Assembly (NCBI RefSeq): GCF_023856365.1
Contig: NC_064542.1
Location: forward strand, 7,991,363 to 8,055,362
Direction: 5' to 3'
DNA: 64,000 nucleotides
Source: Brienomyrus brachyistius
Lineage: Eukaryota > Chordata > Actinopteri > Osteoglossiformes > Mormyridae
Each line of letters starts with the position of its first letter. Positions within the stretch are counted from its first letter, which is position 1. Of the stretch, positions 12,301-23,784 are shown piece by piece. The translations under genes were made by a program, and so were the position numbers. The notes below the pieces were generated by a model. It ran no database searches, was not told the origin of the DNA, and saw only the letters and a list, made by a program, of their open reading frames with translations.

Positions 12301-12526
12301 TTACCCTTGTGTGTTTCTTTCAGTTCCCCAATTGCTGCAGGGCTCAGGGGGCTGAGTGTGCTGTTCAGTGAATTTGGAACCCACTGGGCATGGGTTCAAA
12401 CCTTGCTTAAGTCCAGTCTAACCATTTTTTTGTTGTCCTTAGTGTTTAGAGTTTCAGATTATGATTTTCCTACTGTTTATTTTCTTAGTTCTCCCACCCA
12501 TGGTCTGCCCTCCTTGTGTTAGGTTC
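9376..12526. other. Mostly unique sequence with one weak exon candidate
   Basis: Apart from a (GT)n tract at 9727-9747 and the candidate exon at 10478-10665, nothing is supported. GGGTTCAAACC near 12392 resembles a B box but has no convincing partner. Confidence 0.5.
10478..10665 (+). other. Candidate coding exon, unassigned
   Basis: An open frame translates to a serine/glycine-rich stretch followed by QLIKLQENVSFAGHIPGYSG. A pyrimidine-containing tract and CAG precede it (10477) and a good donor, GTAAGG, follows (about 10666). The GHIPGYSG piece recalls the PGYxG motifs of ciliary microtubule inner proteins, but no partner exon is visible nearby. Chance is a real alternative. Confidence 0.2.
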
Positions 12527-12952
12527 TGGTTTTATACCTTTAAATTCTGTACTAGCCATGTATTCCTAGTGTTAGATTGGTGTTTTCGAGTTTGTCTGTT
12601 AACCCTTCTAGTTCTGTGATTATCCCTGTTCTTTAGTTGCACCTGTTGCTTGTTACTCTGCGTTCTCTTTGATTGGTTGTCTTGTTGATGCTTCACTCCT
12701 GCGTCCGCATGACCGCAGTTTGATTTGTGTATTTAAGTTCCTGTCTTAGTTCTTTTCCCCAGTGAGTCGTTGCATGTAGTTGTGTCTGTGGGTGCAGTGT
12801 GTCTGTGGGTGCAGTGTGTCTGTGGGTGCAGTGTGTCTGTGGGTGCAGTGTGTCTGTGTATATGCTTTTTTTTGTTCATAAACCCCTCATGTTGTCTTGG
12901 AGCCGCAAAGCGGGTTCTCGCCTTATCCCTGCCTACACCACGCCGCCATAAC
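12527..12952 (+). mobile_element. Possible LTR-like fragment
   Basis: The block has a TATTTAA box (about 12730), an ATAAA signal (12878) and a GC-rich end finishing GCCGCCATAACA. These are the layout and terminal bases of many fish LTRs. It starts with TGTTAGG, but I find no matching target duplication, so its limits are uncertain. It contains the 17-bp tandem repeat at 12782-12862. Confidence 0.35.
12782..12862. repeat. 17-bp tandem repeat, about 5 units
   Basis: GTGTCTGTGGGTGCAGT repeated head to tail inside the LTR-like block. Confidence 0.92.
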
Positions 12953-14075
12953 AAATATAGCGTGAACCACATCACAGAACTGATTCTTAAACTGCAAGGC
13001 CTTCAAAACAAAGTGAACAGTCCATTACGAAAATTGGTTCCTCAATCAGGAATGTTTTGTAACTAGGTGATGACACCATCCTCCATATTGCTCTCTCAGG
13101 AAGGATCCCATTTATTAACTGTATTTAATATTAACTGCTTTTGGTTCCAAATGAGTGGCATGGGGAAATAACTGATGATAACTATATGTCCTTTGCAGGA
13201 TATGCAGACATCAGCAAGTGATCCTTCTTGCATCGTGAATGAGGTTGCACGTCACTCATTGCAGTCTAGGTTAAAGGACCTTTGACTTTGACTTCACCTT
13301 GAGACTCCAGAAGGAAATTCTGTGCTGGAAGAAAACTCAGATAACAGGCCAAGTTTGTGAATATTCTCAGGCAATCATCCAAAGACCATTACAAAGATGC
13401 AGTGGAACCAAAAAAGTTTTATATTTTACCCGTCACTCTGTTACTGGGTAAGTACCTGGAAAATGGGTGGATGGACTACTTGTGTTTTATGTTTCAATGC
13501 CTGCAGTTCCATTGCTCTCGTATAGATAAAACTTCCATAAAATGTATATGGAGTAGATATACAGCTAATAAAAAAGAATTTAAGAGAGACATGGCAAAAG
13601 AATTTCGTAATAATTATGGTACCTCAAGAAAATTATGCGAAGGATGAGATAAGCAAGTTCATTGAATTTACTGTACTGTGCAAAAGTCTTAGGCTGCCAA
13701 ATAAGATTGCATTTATGTTGGTGTAAAACTGTGAGTTTATGTCTATCAAAGTGTGTCTGCTTAGCATTTTAAAACCTCTCCTTAAGTCACCCCAGTATTT
13801 GCAGCTACCAGCTTACCATGCAATGTTTGTTGTAACATACCACTTATTTGTTGAACATGTTGACTTGTTTGGCTATTCGATACCCCAAATTAAGTTAATT
13901 TTGTGAGTTTGTGGTAAAACTTTCATATATGAAATATCTAGGGTTCTGTTAAGGAGATGTTTGGAAACCAAACTGATGTTCTCTCCAAAAAGATATCAGA
14001 ATAGAAGAAATTCCTGTTACTTTATTATTAATTGTATTATTTTTCATTTGTACATACTGTATTTTAATGTTAATA
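12953..14075. other. AT-rich unique sequence, no gene seen
   Basis: No exon, RNA gene or repeat supported. Confidence 0.55.
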
Positions 14076-14755
14076 CAGTCGAACCTCGTTACTACGTACC
14101 CGGGATATAACGTTTTCACCTTTTCAACGTACAGGTTTCTAATTCCCGTTTTTAGCCTATGTATTATTCCAATAGCAGCCATTGTTTACAGCGTACACCC
14201 TTACAGCGTAAACTTCGATACAACATCCAAATTTCTAGAGAAAATACGAAAACTAACCACCGTTACAACATACAGCACTCTTCCCGCCCACTACAACTTG
14301 TGTCGCTACATCTACCTGTATCTACCGGATCTTCGCCCGACAATGCACATTTGTCTATTACGTTGCTTGGCTATTGCGTTGATTTAATTTGACCAATATT
14401 TCATTAATATTTTCAGGCCAAATGGCAATTTGGATGCAAATGTTTATTTTAAAAATTCATTTTGACCAGCCATTGTGTATTTTCGTTGCCGTTTATCACC
14501 GGCCGGCACTAAGTAATCGTGAGTAATTTAAGGAAAATTTCAAGGATCCAAATGAGCTTTGTTGAATTATTTAACAAGTAATAATGTGTTCGTTTGTTTT
14601 GTAGTCAACTTAAGGGTCTGTTCTATTAAAGTTTTATCATTTACATGGATTTCGTTAGTTCTTTCATCCATCTTGCACTAAGTGGTTACAGTTCTATGCT
14701 TATAACGTACATGTTTTTGATATCCCGTCTTGTACGTAGTAACGAGGTTCGACTG
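14076..14755. mobile_element. Non-autonomous pogo/Tigger-like DNA transposon, 680 bp
   Basis: Perfect 24-bp terminal inverted repeats CAGTCGAACCTCGTTACTAC(GTAC) occur at 14076 and, inverted, at 14732-14755. They are flanked by TA on both sides (14074-14075 and 14756-14757), the target duplication of the Tc1/mariner/pogo superfamily. The CAG...AACCTCG start resembles pogo/Tigger ends. Inside are no transposase motifs, only short frames, so this copy depended on an enzyme supplied elsewhere. Confidence 0.85.
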
Positions 14756-16450
14756 TATCACTTTTTATGAACAAATAAACTGAGGATTTTTACTCAATCA
14801 GATCCTAGATGCAATATGACATCCATACCCTATTCATCGACATCAAACATTGCAGTATGAAGCTGGTTCATCATAGCATCCAAACGGCATGAACTCGAAC
14901 TGAAAGAGGCCAGGTACCACTATTCAATTGTCTTCCCATCTACAAGTTTGATTATTCCAGTAGATACGGCCGAAATGCAAAATTAGCATTTTTTATGTAG
15001 CAAAATATTTATATCCTGGCTGTTTTAAAGAGTTTATGCACCAAAGTATAACATAATTTCAATTATTTTTTCTAATATTTTAATGACATTTAAACATTTT
15101 TTTTGGTCTGCATCTTAGATAAACAGCTTTGAACATAAAATACATAAACACATAAACAGAATATATTTTTTTGTACAGTAGGCCTAATGCATATTTAGAT
15201 GTTTAGTTTGAAGGTTTAACCAAAACATCAACCCTTTATGCAGCCAGATATGTTTAGTGAAGTCGTCTAGATTAAGGATTATGTCCAAAGGCAGCCCTCC
15301 CAGGACCAAGTCAAGTCAAGCACATTTAAAAATAACAATTGTTAATCCAAAGTGTTGTACAAAACAGGAAATTGAAACTAATAAGAAATACTGACACATA
15401 AAACCATCTCAACTGCTCTTTAACAGAATGAGAGATTTAGGACATGATTTAAAAGTGCAAGGGCAAATTTAAATTAGAAATGTATATAGTAATGAAGGCA
15501 GATAAACAGCAATAGAGATTAAAACTGAAACTATTAAAACATTAAAAACTAAAAACATCAAAAAGTTTCAAATGCCCTGAACCAAGTCACTATACATACG
15601 CTACCCCTGACCAGGCTGCCTTTCCAGTGGAGGGGTGAACTGGCTTGTTATTTCCAATGCTTTTTGCACACAAGGAGTGGGGAGTGTAGGTGGCTGAGAG
15701 CGCATAACCAGTATTGAACAGTGGACTCGAAATCCAGAATCCAAAAAACAAAAGACGACCTCCGAGAGGATGTGCAGCAGACCAGAACAAAAACAACCCC
15801 CCCCCCCTATTTTCCTACCACCAGGGGCAGCGCAGTGCCGAAATAAAAGCCATACCAGGCACAGTGCACCTGCTCCAAGGCACTCAAAGCAAAAGACCCA
15901 AAACTACACGTCTCACTTGCACTTGCATATTGCTGGGTCTGAATTCCAAGCTGTGATCCGAAGTGTGCAGCAACTGCTGTACCAGCTAGTTACAATCCGG
16001 CCAGTGAAATAAGCAATATTGTTCATTGCTGTCTCCACAAATGTTTTCATTTCCTTTAGAAAAGCATACCAACCCCCCCCAACAAAGACTGACTGCTATG
16101 TCCAAATATTTTGTCAGACAGAGTCATCACTGCCAATCACATGTGGGCAAAGTCAATTTTCATGGTGTGATTTCTTTGCAGAGTCCGAGAGTAACACCTC
16201 ACAAGTTACACAGTTACCTCGGTTTCCTTCTGTGTACTAATACATACAGTATGTATATAGTCACAGGTGTCCACAGTAGTTGGGGAAAAATTTAATGTTT
16301 CATAAAACTATCTGCAGATGGCTTATACTGTATCATCACTTCATATTTTAAATTCAGTAGATAAGTAATATAAAACATATTGTGTAGTGTGTATGAGTGT
16401 GAAAGAGTTGGGAAGAAGGCCCTCCACTGAATGTCTGAGAGGGATGAACG
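14756..16450. other. Unique sequence, no gene seen
   Basis: Contains C-tracts at 15798-15807 and 16072-16080 but no supported exon. Confidence 0.5.
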
Positions 16451-17112
16451 TTATCAGGTGTCTTTTGTTAATGGCACTGCGCAGCGCTCCGATCTTTATC
16501 AGGGGTCTTTTGTTAATGCCACTGCGCAGTGCTCAGATCTTTATCAGGGGCCTTTTGTTAACAGCACTGCGCAGCACTGCCATCTTTATCAGGGGTCTTT
16601 TGTTAATGGCACTGCGCCACAATTCGATCTTTATCAGGGGTCTTTTGTTAATGGCACTGCACAACACTCCCATCTTTATCAGGGGCCTTTTGTTAATGGC
16701 ACTGTGCAGCGCTCCGATCTTTGTCAGGGGTCTTTTGTTAATGGCACTGCGCAGCACTGCCATCTTTATCAGGGGTCTTTTGTTAATGGTACTGCGCAGC
16801 GCTCTGATCTTTATCAGGGGCCTTTTGTTAACAGCACTGCGCAGCACTGCCATCTTTATCAGGGGTCATTTGTTAATGGTACTGCGCAGCGCTCTGATCT
16901 TTATCAGGGGCCTTTTGTTAACAGCACTGCGCAGCGCTCCGTTTCTTTATCAGGGGTGTTTTGTTAACAGCACTGCGCAGCGCTCCGTTTCTTTATCAGG
17001 GGCCTTTTGTTAACAGCACTGCGCAGCGCTCCGTTTCTTTATCAGGGGCCTTTTGTTAACAGCACTGTGCAGCGCTCCCATCTTTATCAGGGGTCTTTTG
17101 TTAACAGCACTG
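16451..17112. repeat. 45-bp minisatellite, about 15 units
   Basis: The unit is CTTTTGTTAATGGCACTGCG followed by CAGCGCTCCGATCTTTATCAGGGGT. The last three units have one extra base (CCGTTTC) and so are 46 bp, which closes the reading frames. AATG and AACAG variants alternate, hinting at a two-unit higher-order pattern. Confidence 0.96.
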
Positions 17113-18885
17113 TGATCTGAGACTCCGGTGTGGAAGGGATGCAGACTCTTACAGGAAGGAGGAGTCGAGGGTGGACCGGCACCTCGTACGTGGCCCTGCT
17201 AACAGCTTCGCAAACATAGCAGTGATAGGCAGCGTTTGTACAGCTCATTCATCTGAAGTCTGTGGCATAGAACAATTAAACTTTTTTAACGTGTGCTTTT
17301 CTCATAGCCAGTCAGTCCTTTAATTAAACGATAGTCAGACACAGACCTTGTTTATTAGAGAGACCAGAGAGATTATGATTACATAATACCTGCAGGTGAC
17401 AAAAGACTTGGTCTTTCTTCATTCACCAGTGACTCTTTACACAGTATCACCCATGAATAAAACAGCTGCCAGGCGATGTGATTTTCCGTAGACATTCCCT
17501 TTGACCCAGCTGTGCTCCCTTCTCTGGCCCCAAATGACAGTGTTTTTTATTTTAATTTCTTTGGAGAGCCAATTCCATCACCTCAAGGTAGCAGCTCCCT
17601 CTTAAAGGAGGGTACTTCTGTTAATAACCTGGGCAGAGGAGTGGAAACAACTAAACAAACCTTGCAATTTAATGTGCGTAAATGTCTTACAGTCATAAAT
17701 AACTGTTGTCTGCCACCACAGATGTGATTGCAAATCTGAAAGCGCTGCGGGCTTTGCGGGACAGTAAGGCCAATATTGCTGGAGTAATGAATCTGAAATG
17801 TACAACGTTAGCGCACAAAGAAAATCACAGATTCATTTTCGAGAAATCCAGTCGAAAAAGACACTTTGGGATAACCTAAAAATCCACATCACCTTCCCAA
17901 TGCAACAATTTTGTGTGCTTTTCAGCAAACATGATTTCATACAGAACAGCACCAAGTGTAGTTTGTGCTGGCAGGATCTCAAGGTGATACTGAAAATGAC
18001 AGTATGTTGCTGGATCATTGTGCCACGCCATGATGGCATGGAGACACTGGGAAGGTCAAGAACCTTTTTTGCAGAATTCTGGAACCATTATCCACTAGAA
18101 GTTTCTTCCTTTCATGATTACATGATGAGAGCAGAAACCAGTACGGTATGAAATCCTCGTACCGGGTTCCCTTGGGGACCACAGCCGGTCATGTCCACCT
18201 CTTAGACCTACAGAAGGGAGACAGCTGTACCTCTTGATCTAGACAAGACGTCATCTCTCCCAGTTGGACTGACCTGAAGATCACATTTTACTTATGTAAG
18301 CTCAGTCTAGAAAGATTCATTATGTCTCGGTTCATATACATTACAGGGCAAAATGCTATCTAATGGCTAGATGGCCATACATTAGAAACTTGGCAATTAA
18401 GAATGGAGTTAAGCCTTAGGCTATAGTGATGATTTCTCACTGTCTTGTCTGCACATAAAACTCACAGTTCAGCTATAGGGCAGTATAAGCAGTCATTCTG
18501 GGCTAATTTGACTGATAATGGCACTTCCATCCTTGATCACTTAATAGAAGCAAATGGTTTTCGGTTAATTTATTGATCAATTCATGTAGTTTTTACCCTA
18601 AAATGTAAAACCATTTTGGTCATATAATCACCCCCCCTCCATTGACATGGATTTGCCTGTTTCTCTGATGATAATTTAGAAATGGCTGTATAAAATGTAT
18701 CACATAATACGTGCAGATTCTGTTGTAACTGGTAAGGGAACACACCAGTCAGCTGTGGGATCCTGTAGCACATTAGTGTAAAAATGGAGGGATTAAATAG
18801 CTTAAATGTAACAACTAAATTCATTCATTTATTTTATACTTCACAAACACGACTGATAGATAAAAAAAAAAAGATAAGAAAGTGT
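17113..18885. other. Unique sequence, no gene seen
   Basis: Frames up to 117 codons exist but have no family resemblance or splice support. Confidence 0.5.
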
Positions 18886-18890
18886 GCAGG

Positions 18891-19325
18891 TGTCAGGACG
18901 CCCTCGGCAGGGAGACGCGGACCCAGGAATGCGGAACAGAGCGATCTTTATTAGATCGAGCAGGCAACAGGCTTTCAATGGGCTAGGTTAGAAGAACGGT
19001 CGGGGATGGAAGGTAGGGTCGGTTGCCGGGGAGATCCAGTCCAACAGGCAGGCACAGGACACGGAGACGAGGGGAAGGGGAGACGAGAGATCCTGGGGCT
19101 GGCAGGGAAGGCAGGACGGGAGGTTCAGGGAAGAGGGCTGGTCTGGGAAAGGGAGGCAGGCAAGGTAAGGAACGAGGGAATGACACTGGGCAAGCAAGCG
19201 CTCGGTATAGCAGTGAAACACTGGCAATAATTCACAACCCCCGTTGTGTGTGCTGTCACTTTGTAGTCTCCTGTCTGCAGCCTTAATTGATGGTATCCAC
19301 CGGTGTACGCCTGGGGGGCGTGACA
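18891..19325 (-). mobile_element. Solo LTR of a retrotransposon with intact 5-bp target duplication
   Basis: A 435-bp block begins TGTCAGGACGCC and ends GGGGGCGTGACA, so both ends are the canonical TG...CA. It is flanked by a direct 5-bp duplication GCAGG (18886-18890 and 19326-19330), the size expected for Ty3/gypsy-type integrases. In minus orientation it has an AATAAA polyadenylation signal near 18950 and a GC-rich body. No internal coding region or second LTR is present, so recombination probably left a solo LTR. The clean duplication suggests a fairly recent insertion. Confidence 0.75.
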
Positions 19326-19962
19326 GCAGGTATATCACAGAGTGACAGCTGTTAATGAATTCTGAAACATTAATCTGAGCATTGAGATTATGCTATAATC
19401 TATCAGCCCGTGTTGCCCTGGCATTGTGGAGAATAATTACTGTTATCTTTATATCTTGTTCTAATCATAATTTATTTTTATCCATAATAATATCATTAAG
19501 CATTTTTGACATCATTAAATAACATCAGTGCTGTTTTTTTTTACTAAATATCGGGAGTAAAATTTCAGAGTACATGTGCGGCCTGTCTGCCTGCCAAGAA
19601 AAAAGTACTGAATTATGGAGAAAAGTGAAATGATTAAAGAGGAAGGTGACCTCAGTGCAGAACCTCGCAATGACACCTCCAGTCATTTGTCAGGCGCTGA
19701 CTGTTGTGCTCCAGCTGGCCAGTGCCGCCATGCCTGACTGCAGCGCAGCACGCACCCAGGTGGGGGGGCCACAGATGCTGCAGGGCTCATTAAAGAGCAA
19801 ATGAAGGGAGCAGGACAGCAGGAGCGGTGGTGACACGTGCAGGCACCCCTCTGTCCAGCAGACACCCATATGTCCATCAAATGGAAGGACGAGGTATCCT
19901 GCTCTATCCCAAACACCCGCAACATCTCTGCATTTGCATGTCAGTCTTAGTGGGTGGTTATG

Positions 19963-20160
19963 TCTGATGCTGCGACTCAGTGGGTGGCAGTGTTAACTCC
20001 CAGGCACCAGGTGGAGGTTCGAATCCCACCACTACTCGGTCTGTGGTGTTTTAAAGGGTGGTGTGTGGGTTTGGATGCTGCAGTCGTGGTCTGTGGTCAC
20101 TGCTTCAAATCTTGGGGTCTTCGGAGTAATATCACTTTTGGGTCCTTACACAAGCACCTG
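19963..20160 (+). mobile_element. Possible tRNA-derived SINE head
   Basis: GACTCAGTGGGTGGCAGTG resembles an A box and GGTTCGAATCCCACC (20016-20030) is a clear B box at tRNA-like spacing. The downstream body is unfamiliar. Confidence 0.45.
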
Positions 20161-20330
20161 AGGGCTGTTCCACGAAGCAGGGTTTCACGCTTAGCTGGAT
20201 AACTTTTCAGATTTAAGGTAGCCTTAATTAAATGTAAGTGAATGAAGATGAAATCCATTTAGCCCAGACTACCGTAAATCCAACATGTAATCTGGCTAAG
20301 CAAGAAATCATGCTTTGTGGAACAAATCCC
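20161..20330. mobile_element. Palindromic GTTCCACGAAGCAGG MITE, copy 1
   Basis: Starts AGGGCTGTTCCACGAAGCAG and ends as its inverse, CATGCTTTGTGGAACA. Inner arms (TTAGCTGGATAAC / TCTGGCTAAGC and TTAAGGTAGCC / GACTACCGTAAATCC) are also inverted. It runs into a C-tract at 20329-20342. Confidence 0.7.
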
Positions 20331-20914
20331 CCCCCCCCCCCCAGTAGAAGATGAAGCCATTTTAACAACTTAAACAAGGCAGATGGAGATAAGACACTGG
20401 CTCTCAACATGACTTTCTGAGGGGGTGTCATAAGCAGACACATTTTGTTTTGATTGATTTGGTCTTAATATCAAGTTAATATCTTGGCTGCTTTTTCAGC
20501 TCTATTTTTGTATGTCTGGTCGATTTTTATTATTGGTAGAAGAGAGTGTTTTTTGAAACTGTTAAATATACTGTTATTATCTGGCCAAAAACCAATGAGA
20601 AATTATGGATACAATAAAAAAATTAATAAATAAAGAGTCACTCTTAAGATGCATGTTTCCATCTTCTAAGCCCTTATCTGGATCGGGGGTACAGGAGCCC
20701 CCCCGCAAAATGAACCACAAACAGAAACCCCACAGACAGACCTGAACCCACAGCCCTGCACTGCTACCCCCTCTGCCACAGTCTCAAGAAACCACTCTTG
20801 TATATCACCCACCTTCTTTCCACCACTATATTCAACAAGTTGAATATGAGTAACAAGTTCTATGAATGTCATGTCTATAATAATCCATTAATGCAGTATA
20901 ATATATTCATAATA

Positions 20915-21815
20915 GGTCACGTCAAGTGGGGGAGCATGCACTGGTACAGTGTGTTATTATAATCAGGTCACGTCAGGTGGGGGAGCATGCACTGGTACAG
21001 TGTGTTATTATAATCAGGTCACGTCAGGTGGGGGAGCATGCACTGGTACAGTGTGTTATTATAATCAGGTCACGTCAGGTGGGGGAGCATGCACTGGTAC
21101 AGTGTGTTATTATAATCAGGTCACGTCAGGTGGGGGAGCATGCACTGGTACAGTGTGTTATTATAATCAGGTCACGTCAGGTGGGGGAGCATGCACTGGT
21201 ACAGTGTGTTATTATAATCAGGTCACGTCAGGTGGGGGAGCATGCACTGGTACAGTGTGTTATTATAATCAGGTCACATCAGGTGGGGGAGCATGCACTG
21301 GTACACTGTGTTACTATAATCAGGTCACGTCAGGTGGGGGAGCATGCACTGGTACAGTGTGTTATTATAATCAGGTCACGTCAGGTGGGGGAGCATGCAC
21401 TGGTACACTGTGTTACTATAATCAGGTCACGTCAGGTGGGGGAGCATGCACTGGTACAGTGTGTTATTATAATCAGGTCACGTCAGGTGGGGGAGCATGC
21501 ACTGGTACAGTGTGTTATTATAATCAGGTCACGTCAGGTGGGGGAGCATGCACTGGTACAGTGTGTTATTATAATCAGGTCACGTCAGGTGGGGGAGCAT
21601 GCACTGGTACAGTGTGTTATTATAATCAGGTCACGTCAGGTGGGGGAGCATGCACTGGTACAGTGTGTTATTATAATCAGGTCACGTCAGGTGGGGGAGC
21701 ATGCACTGGTACACTGTGTTACTATAATCAGGTCACGTCAGGTGGGGGAGCATGCACTGGTACAGTGTGTTATTATAATCAGGTCACGTCAGGTAGGGGA
21801 GCATGCACTGGTACA
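20915..21815. repeat. 51-bp satellite array, 17-18 units
   Basis: The unit is GGTCACGTCAGGTGGGGGAG followed by CATGCACTGGTACAGTGTGTTATTATAATCA. Most units are identical. Variant units with ACACTGTGTTACTATAAT occur at the 8th, 10th and 16th positions. Each contains the dyad CACTGgtaCAGTG and GCATGC. Frames of about 316 codons on the + strand are by-products of the 3n unit. Confidence 0.97.
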
Positions 21816-21829
21816 AGGACTAGTTACAA

Positions 21830-22420
21830 GACACAGCTTGGGATCCCGGTCGTTGACCCTGCAGGCCGACATGTGATCCAGTCCCACCCTCCATAAATGG
21901 CCATGTATCTGCCAAAGTCAGGTGTGTCCCCTCAGCCTGGTCCAGCCACTTGATACTCGGCAATGAGGATCCTGTGAGCCGGATCACCCTCAGGGAAACA
22001 CGCCACATGGCCATTATACTGTAACTGATGCTCCCTCACAATGCAGGTAATGTGGCTCATTCGACATAAACCAGCTGAAAGTCAAACCAGCGGTACCCGA
22101 CGATTCTCCGAAGAGACGCGGTACTGAAGGTGACCCGTCTTCTTCTCAGCTCACTGGATAGCGTCCATGTCTCACAGCCATACAGCAAGACAGGGAGCAC
22201 CAGGACTCAAAAGGCTTGGACCTTCGTCCTCTTGCAGAGATATCAGGAGCGTCACACACCCCTTTCCAGTGACCTCATGACCCCCCCCCCCCCCATGCTC
22301 TCCCAATCCGTCTGCTGACTGTATTGGAAGAGTCAGCAGAGACATGAATGTCACTGCCGAGGTCAGTGAACCTCTGGATGCGGTTGTTCGACATTCTCTG
22401 CGCAGACAGGCACACTACAT
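21830..22420 (-). mobile_element. 3' end of a non-LTR retrotransposon (LINE ORF2 C-terminus)
   Basis: The minus strand, with frameshifts, reads LYGCETWTLSSELRRR, then SLRRIVGYRWFD, then ITCIVREHQLQYNGHVARFP and EGDPAHRI. This succession is the thumb and C-terminal region of LINE reverse transcriptases in fish (RTE/Rex-like group; the exact clade is uncertain). Stops and frameshifts show it is dead. It directly abuts the 51-bp tandem array on its left. The C-run at 22279-22291 is a slippage tract. Confidence 0.75.
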
Positions 22421-23332
22421 TATAGTGCCATTTAAATATAAATATTCAAAATATAAATATTTATAACCATGTTTATAATGGTTTATGGATGCATTATAAT
22501 GTGTAATAAATGTGTGCATAGATTTGTATAGACATTGCGTTCATAGAAAGTGTTCCTGAATATTGTTATGTTATGTCACTGTAATGCACTCTTGATAAAT
22601 TGCCACACTGTGTCAGATTTTCCGCCTCCCTATTAGCACGACAAACATTTTCCTCAGCTGTGGAATTCGCTGTATATTTTAAATTAAATAGCGGAATCAC
22701 TATATAATCCGCAATGTGTTCTGTCTTATCTGAATATGTGTGTCGTATCACCTAATTTTTGTATTTAATCAGATTTTGAAATTGTTCACATCTTTCATCA
22801 TTTTTCAAAACAGCAAAGGGATTAATGCATACATTATTTGTTATGTAGTATTTTATTCAAGGCCTGGATGCTTAAATGCTGATTTCCAAAAGCCAAGCAT
22901 CTCATTATTTTTGTTGACCTAAAAGCTGAAATATGAAAGGAAATATATGACAATTACTAATAGTATTCAGATATCCGCATACTATTTTATGTGTGCAGCA
23001 GTTACAGCCAAGTTAACAGCTGCAAACTTAATAGCAGGATGGTATGATTTTGACCAATTCTTTTTGACAGATTCAGTCAAGCTTTTAAGATTATTGCTTA
23101 GGAACAGGCCATGTAATCCTTGCTCTGCTTTTTCTCAGTTAGGCCTGTCAGACATAGTAGTTTTCTTGACAAATAATCATTTTCTAAGCATCTTAAAGTT
23201 AACTATACTTTCATTGCACAATTTTTTGGAAAACTAGACAGAATCTATGTAAACTGAACATCTATATTTGATAAAAATCTGAACAGCCTCACTATGAGCA
23301 GGAATGAATGGTGAAAGCTAAAGGTGCAGTAG

Positions 23333-23505
23333 GTACTTGGTGGGTAGTGCTGACTTAATGGTTAGGGAAGCGCACTTGTAGTTGGTTCGAATCCCTGTCT
23401 GCTCCCCGGGTGCTGAATGTTGCTGCTATGGCACATACGGGTTAAATGCAGAGGACACATTTTGTTGTTGTGTGCTGTGGTGCCTCAACAATGACCACTG
23501 ATCAC
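23333..23505 (+). mobile_element. tRNA-derived SINE, second family
   Basis: Contains ATGGTTAGGGAAGCGCACTTG, a good B box GGTTCGAATCCC (23384-23395), CTCCCCGGGTGCTG and TTAAATGCAGAGGACACATT, a block I recall from many fish SINEs. It is not a functional tRNA: the cloverleaf is incomplete. Confidence 0.65.
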
Positions 23506-23708
23506 CTAATTCTGGAATAATAGTAAATAATTCAAATACAGTAATAACATTTTCCCCAAAATGTCTCCAAGGAGCAGCCTGCAGGCAGGAAATGTTACTC
23601 GGCCTTGACATTTTATGATGTGAATGGAAACAAGCTAAATGGATTAAAGGAACTATTTTTGGTTCAAGCTTAAAAATGTCCTGCACAGTTTTCTACTAGA
23701 AGTATTTC

Positions 23709-23784
23709 CATCCATCCATCCATCCATCCATCCATCCATCCATCCATCCATTTTCCAAACCGCTTATCCTACTGGGTCGCGGGG
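23709..23784 (-). mobile_element. Very short 5'-truncated SINE with perfect 15-bp TSD
   Basis: (CATC)n plus TTTTCCAAACCGCTTATCC and GGGTCGCGGGG, flanked by the identical duplication TACTAGAAGTATTTC (23694-23708 and 23785-23799). Only the last 76 bp of the SINE were copied. Confidence 0.88.

Noticed and set aside
16387..17013. 208-codon frame with 15-residue repeats
   Set aside because: Artefact of the 45-bp array; it closes as soon as the units become 46 bp.
18891..19325. Whether the LTR belongs to an endogenous retrovirus with genes nearby
   Set aside because: No gag, pol or env-like frame exists on either side; only a solo LTR is present.
20016..20030. B-box sequences that might mark tRNA genes (also at 23384)
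   Set aside because: No complete cloverleaf or acceptor stem can be formed; tRNA-derived SINE heads explain them.
20915..21815. Regular repeat array that could be taken for a CRISPR array
   Set aside because: Units are contiguous with no unique spacers, there are no cas genes, and the DNA is eukaryotic.
20926..21896. Two overlapping frames of about 316 codons with 17-residue repeats
   Set aside because: By-products of the 51-bp satellite; both frames are equally open and end in LINE sequence.
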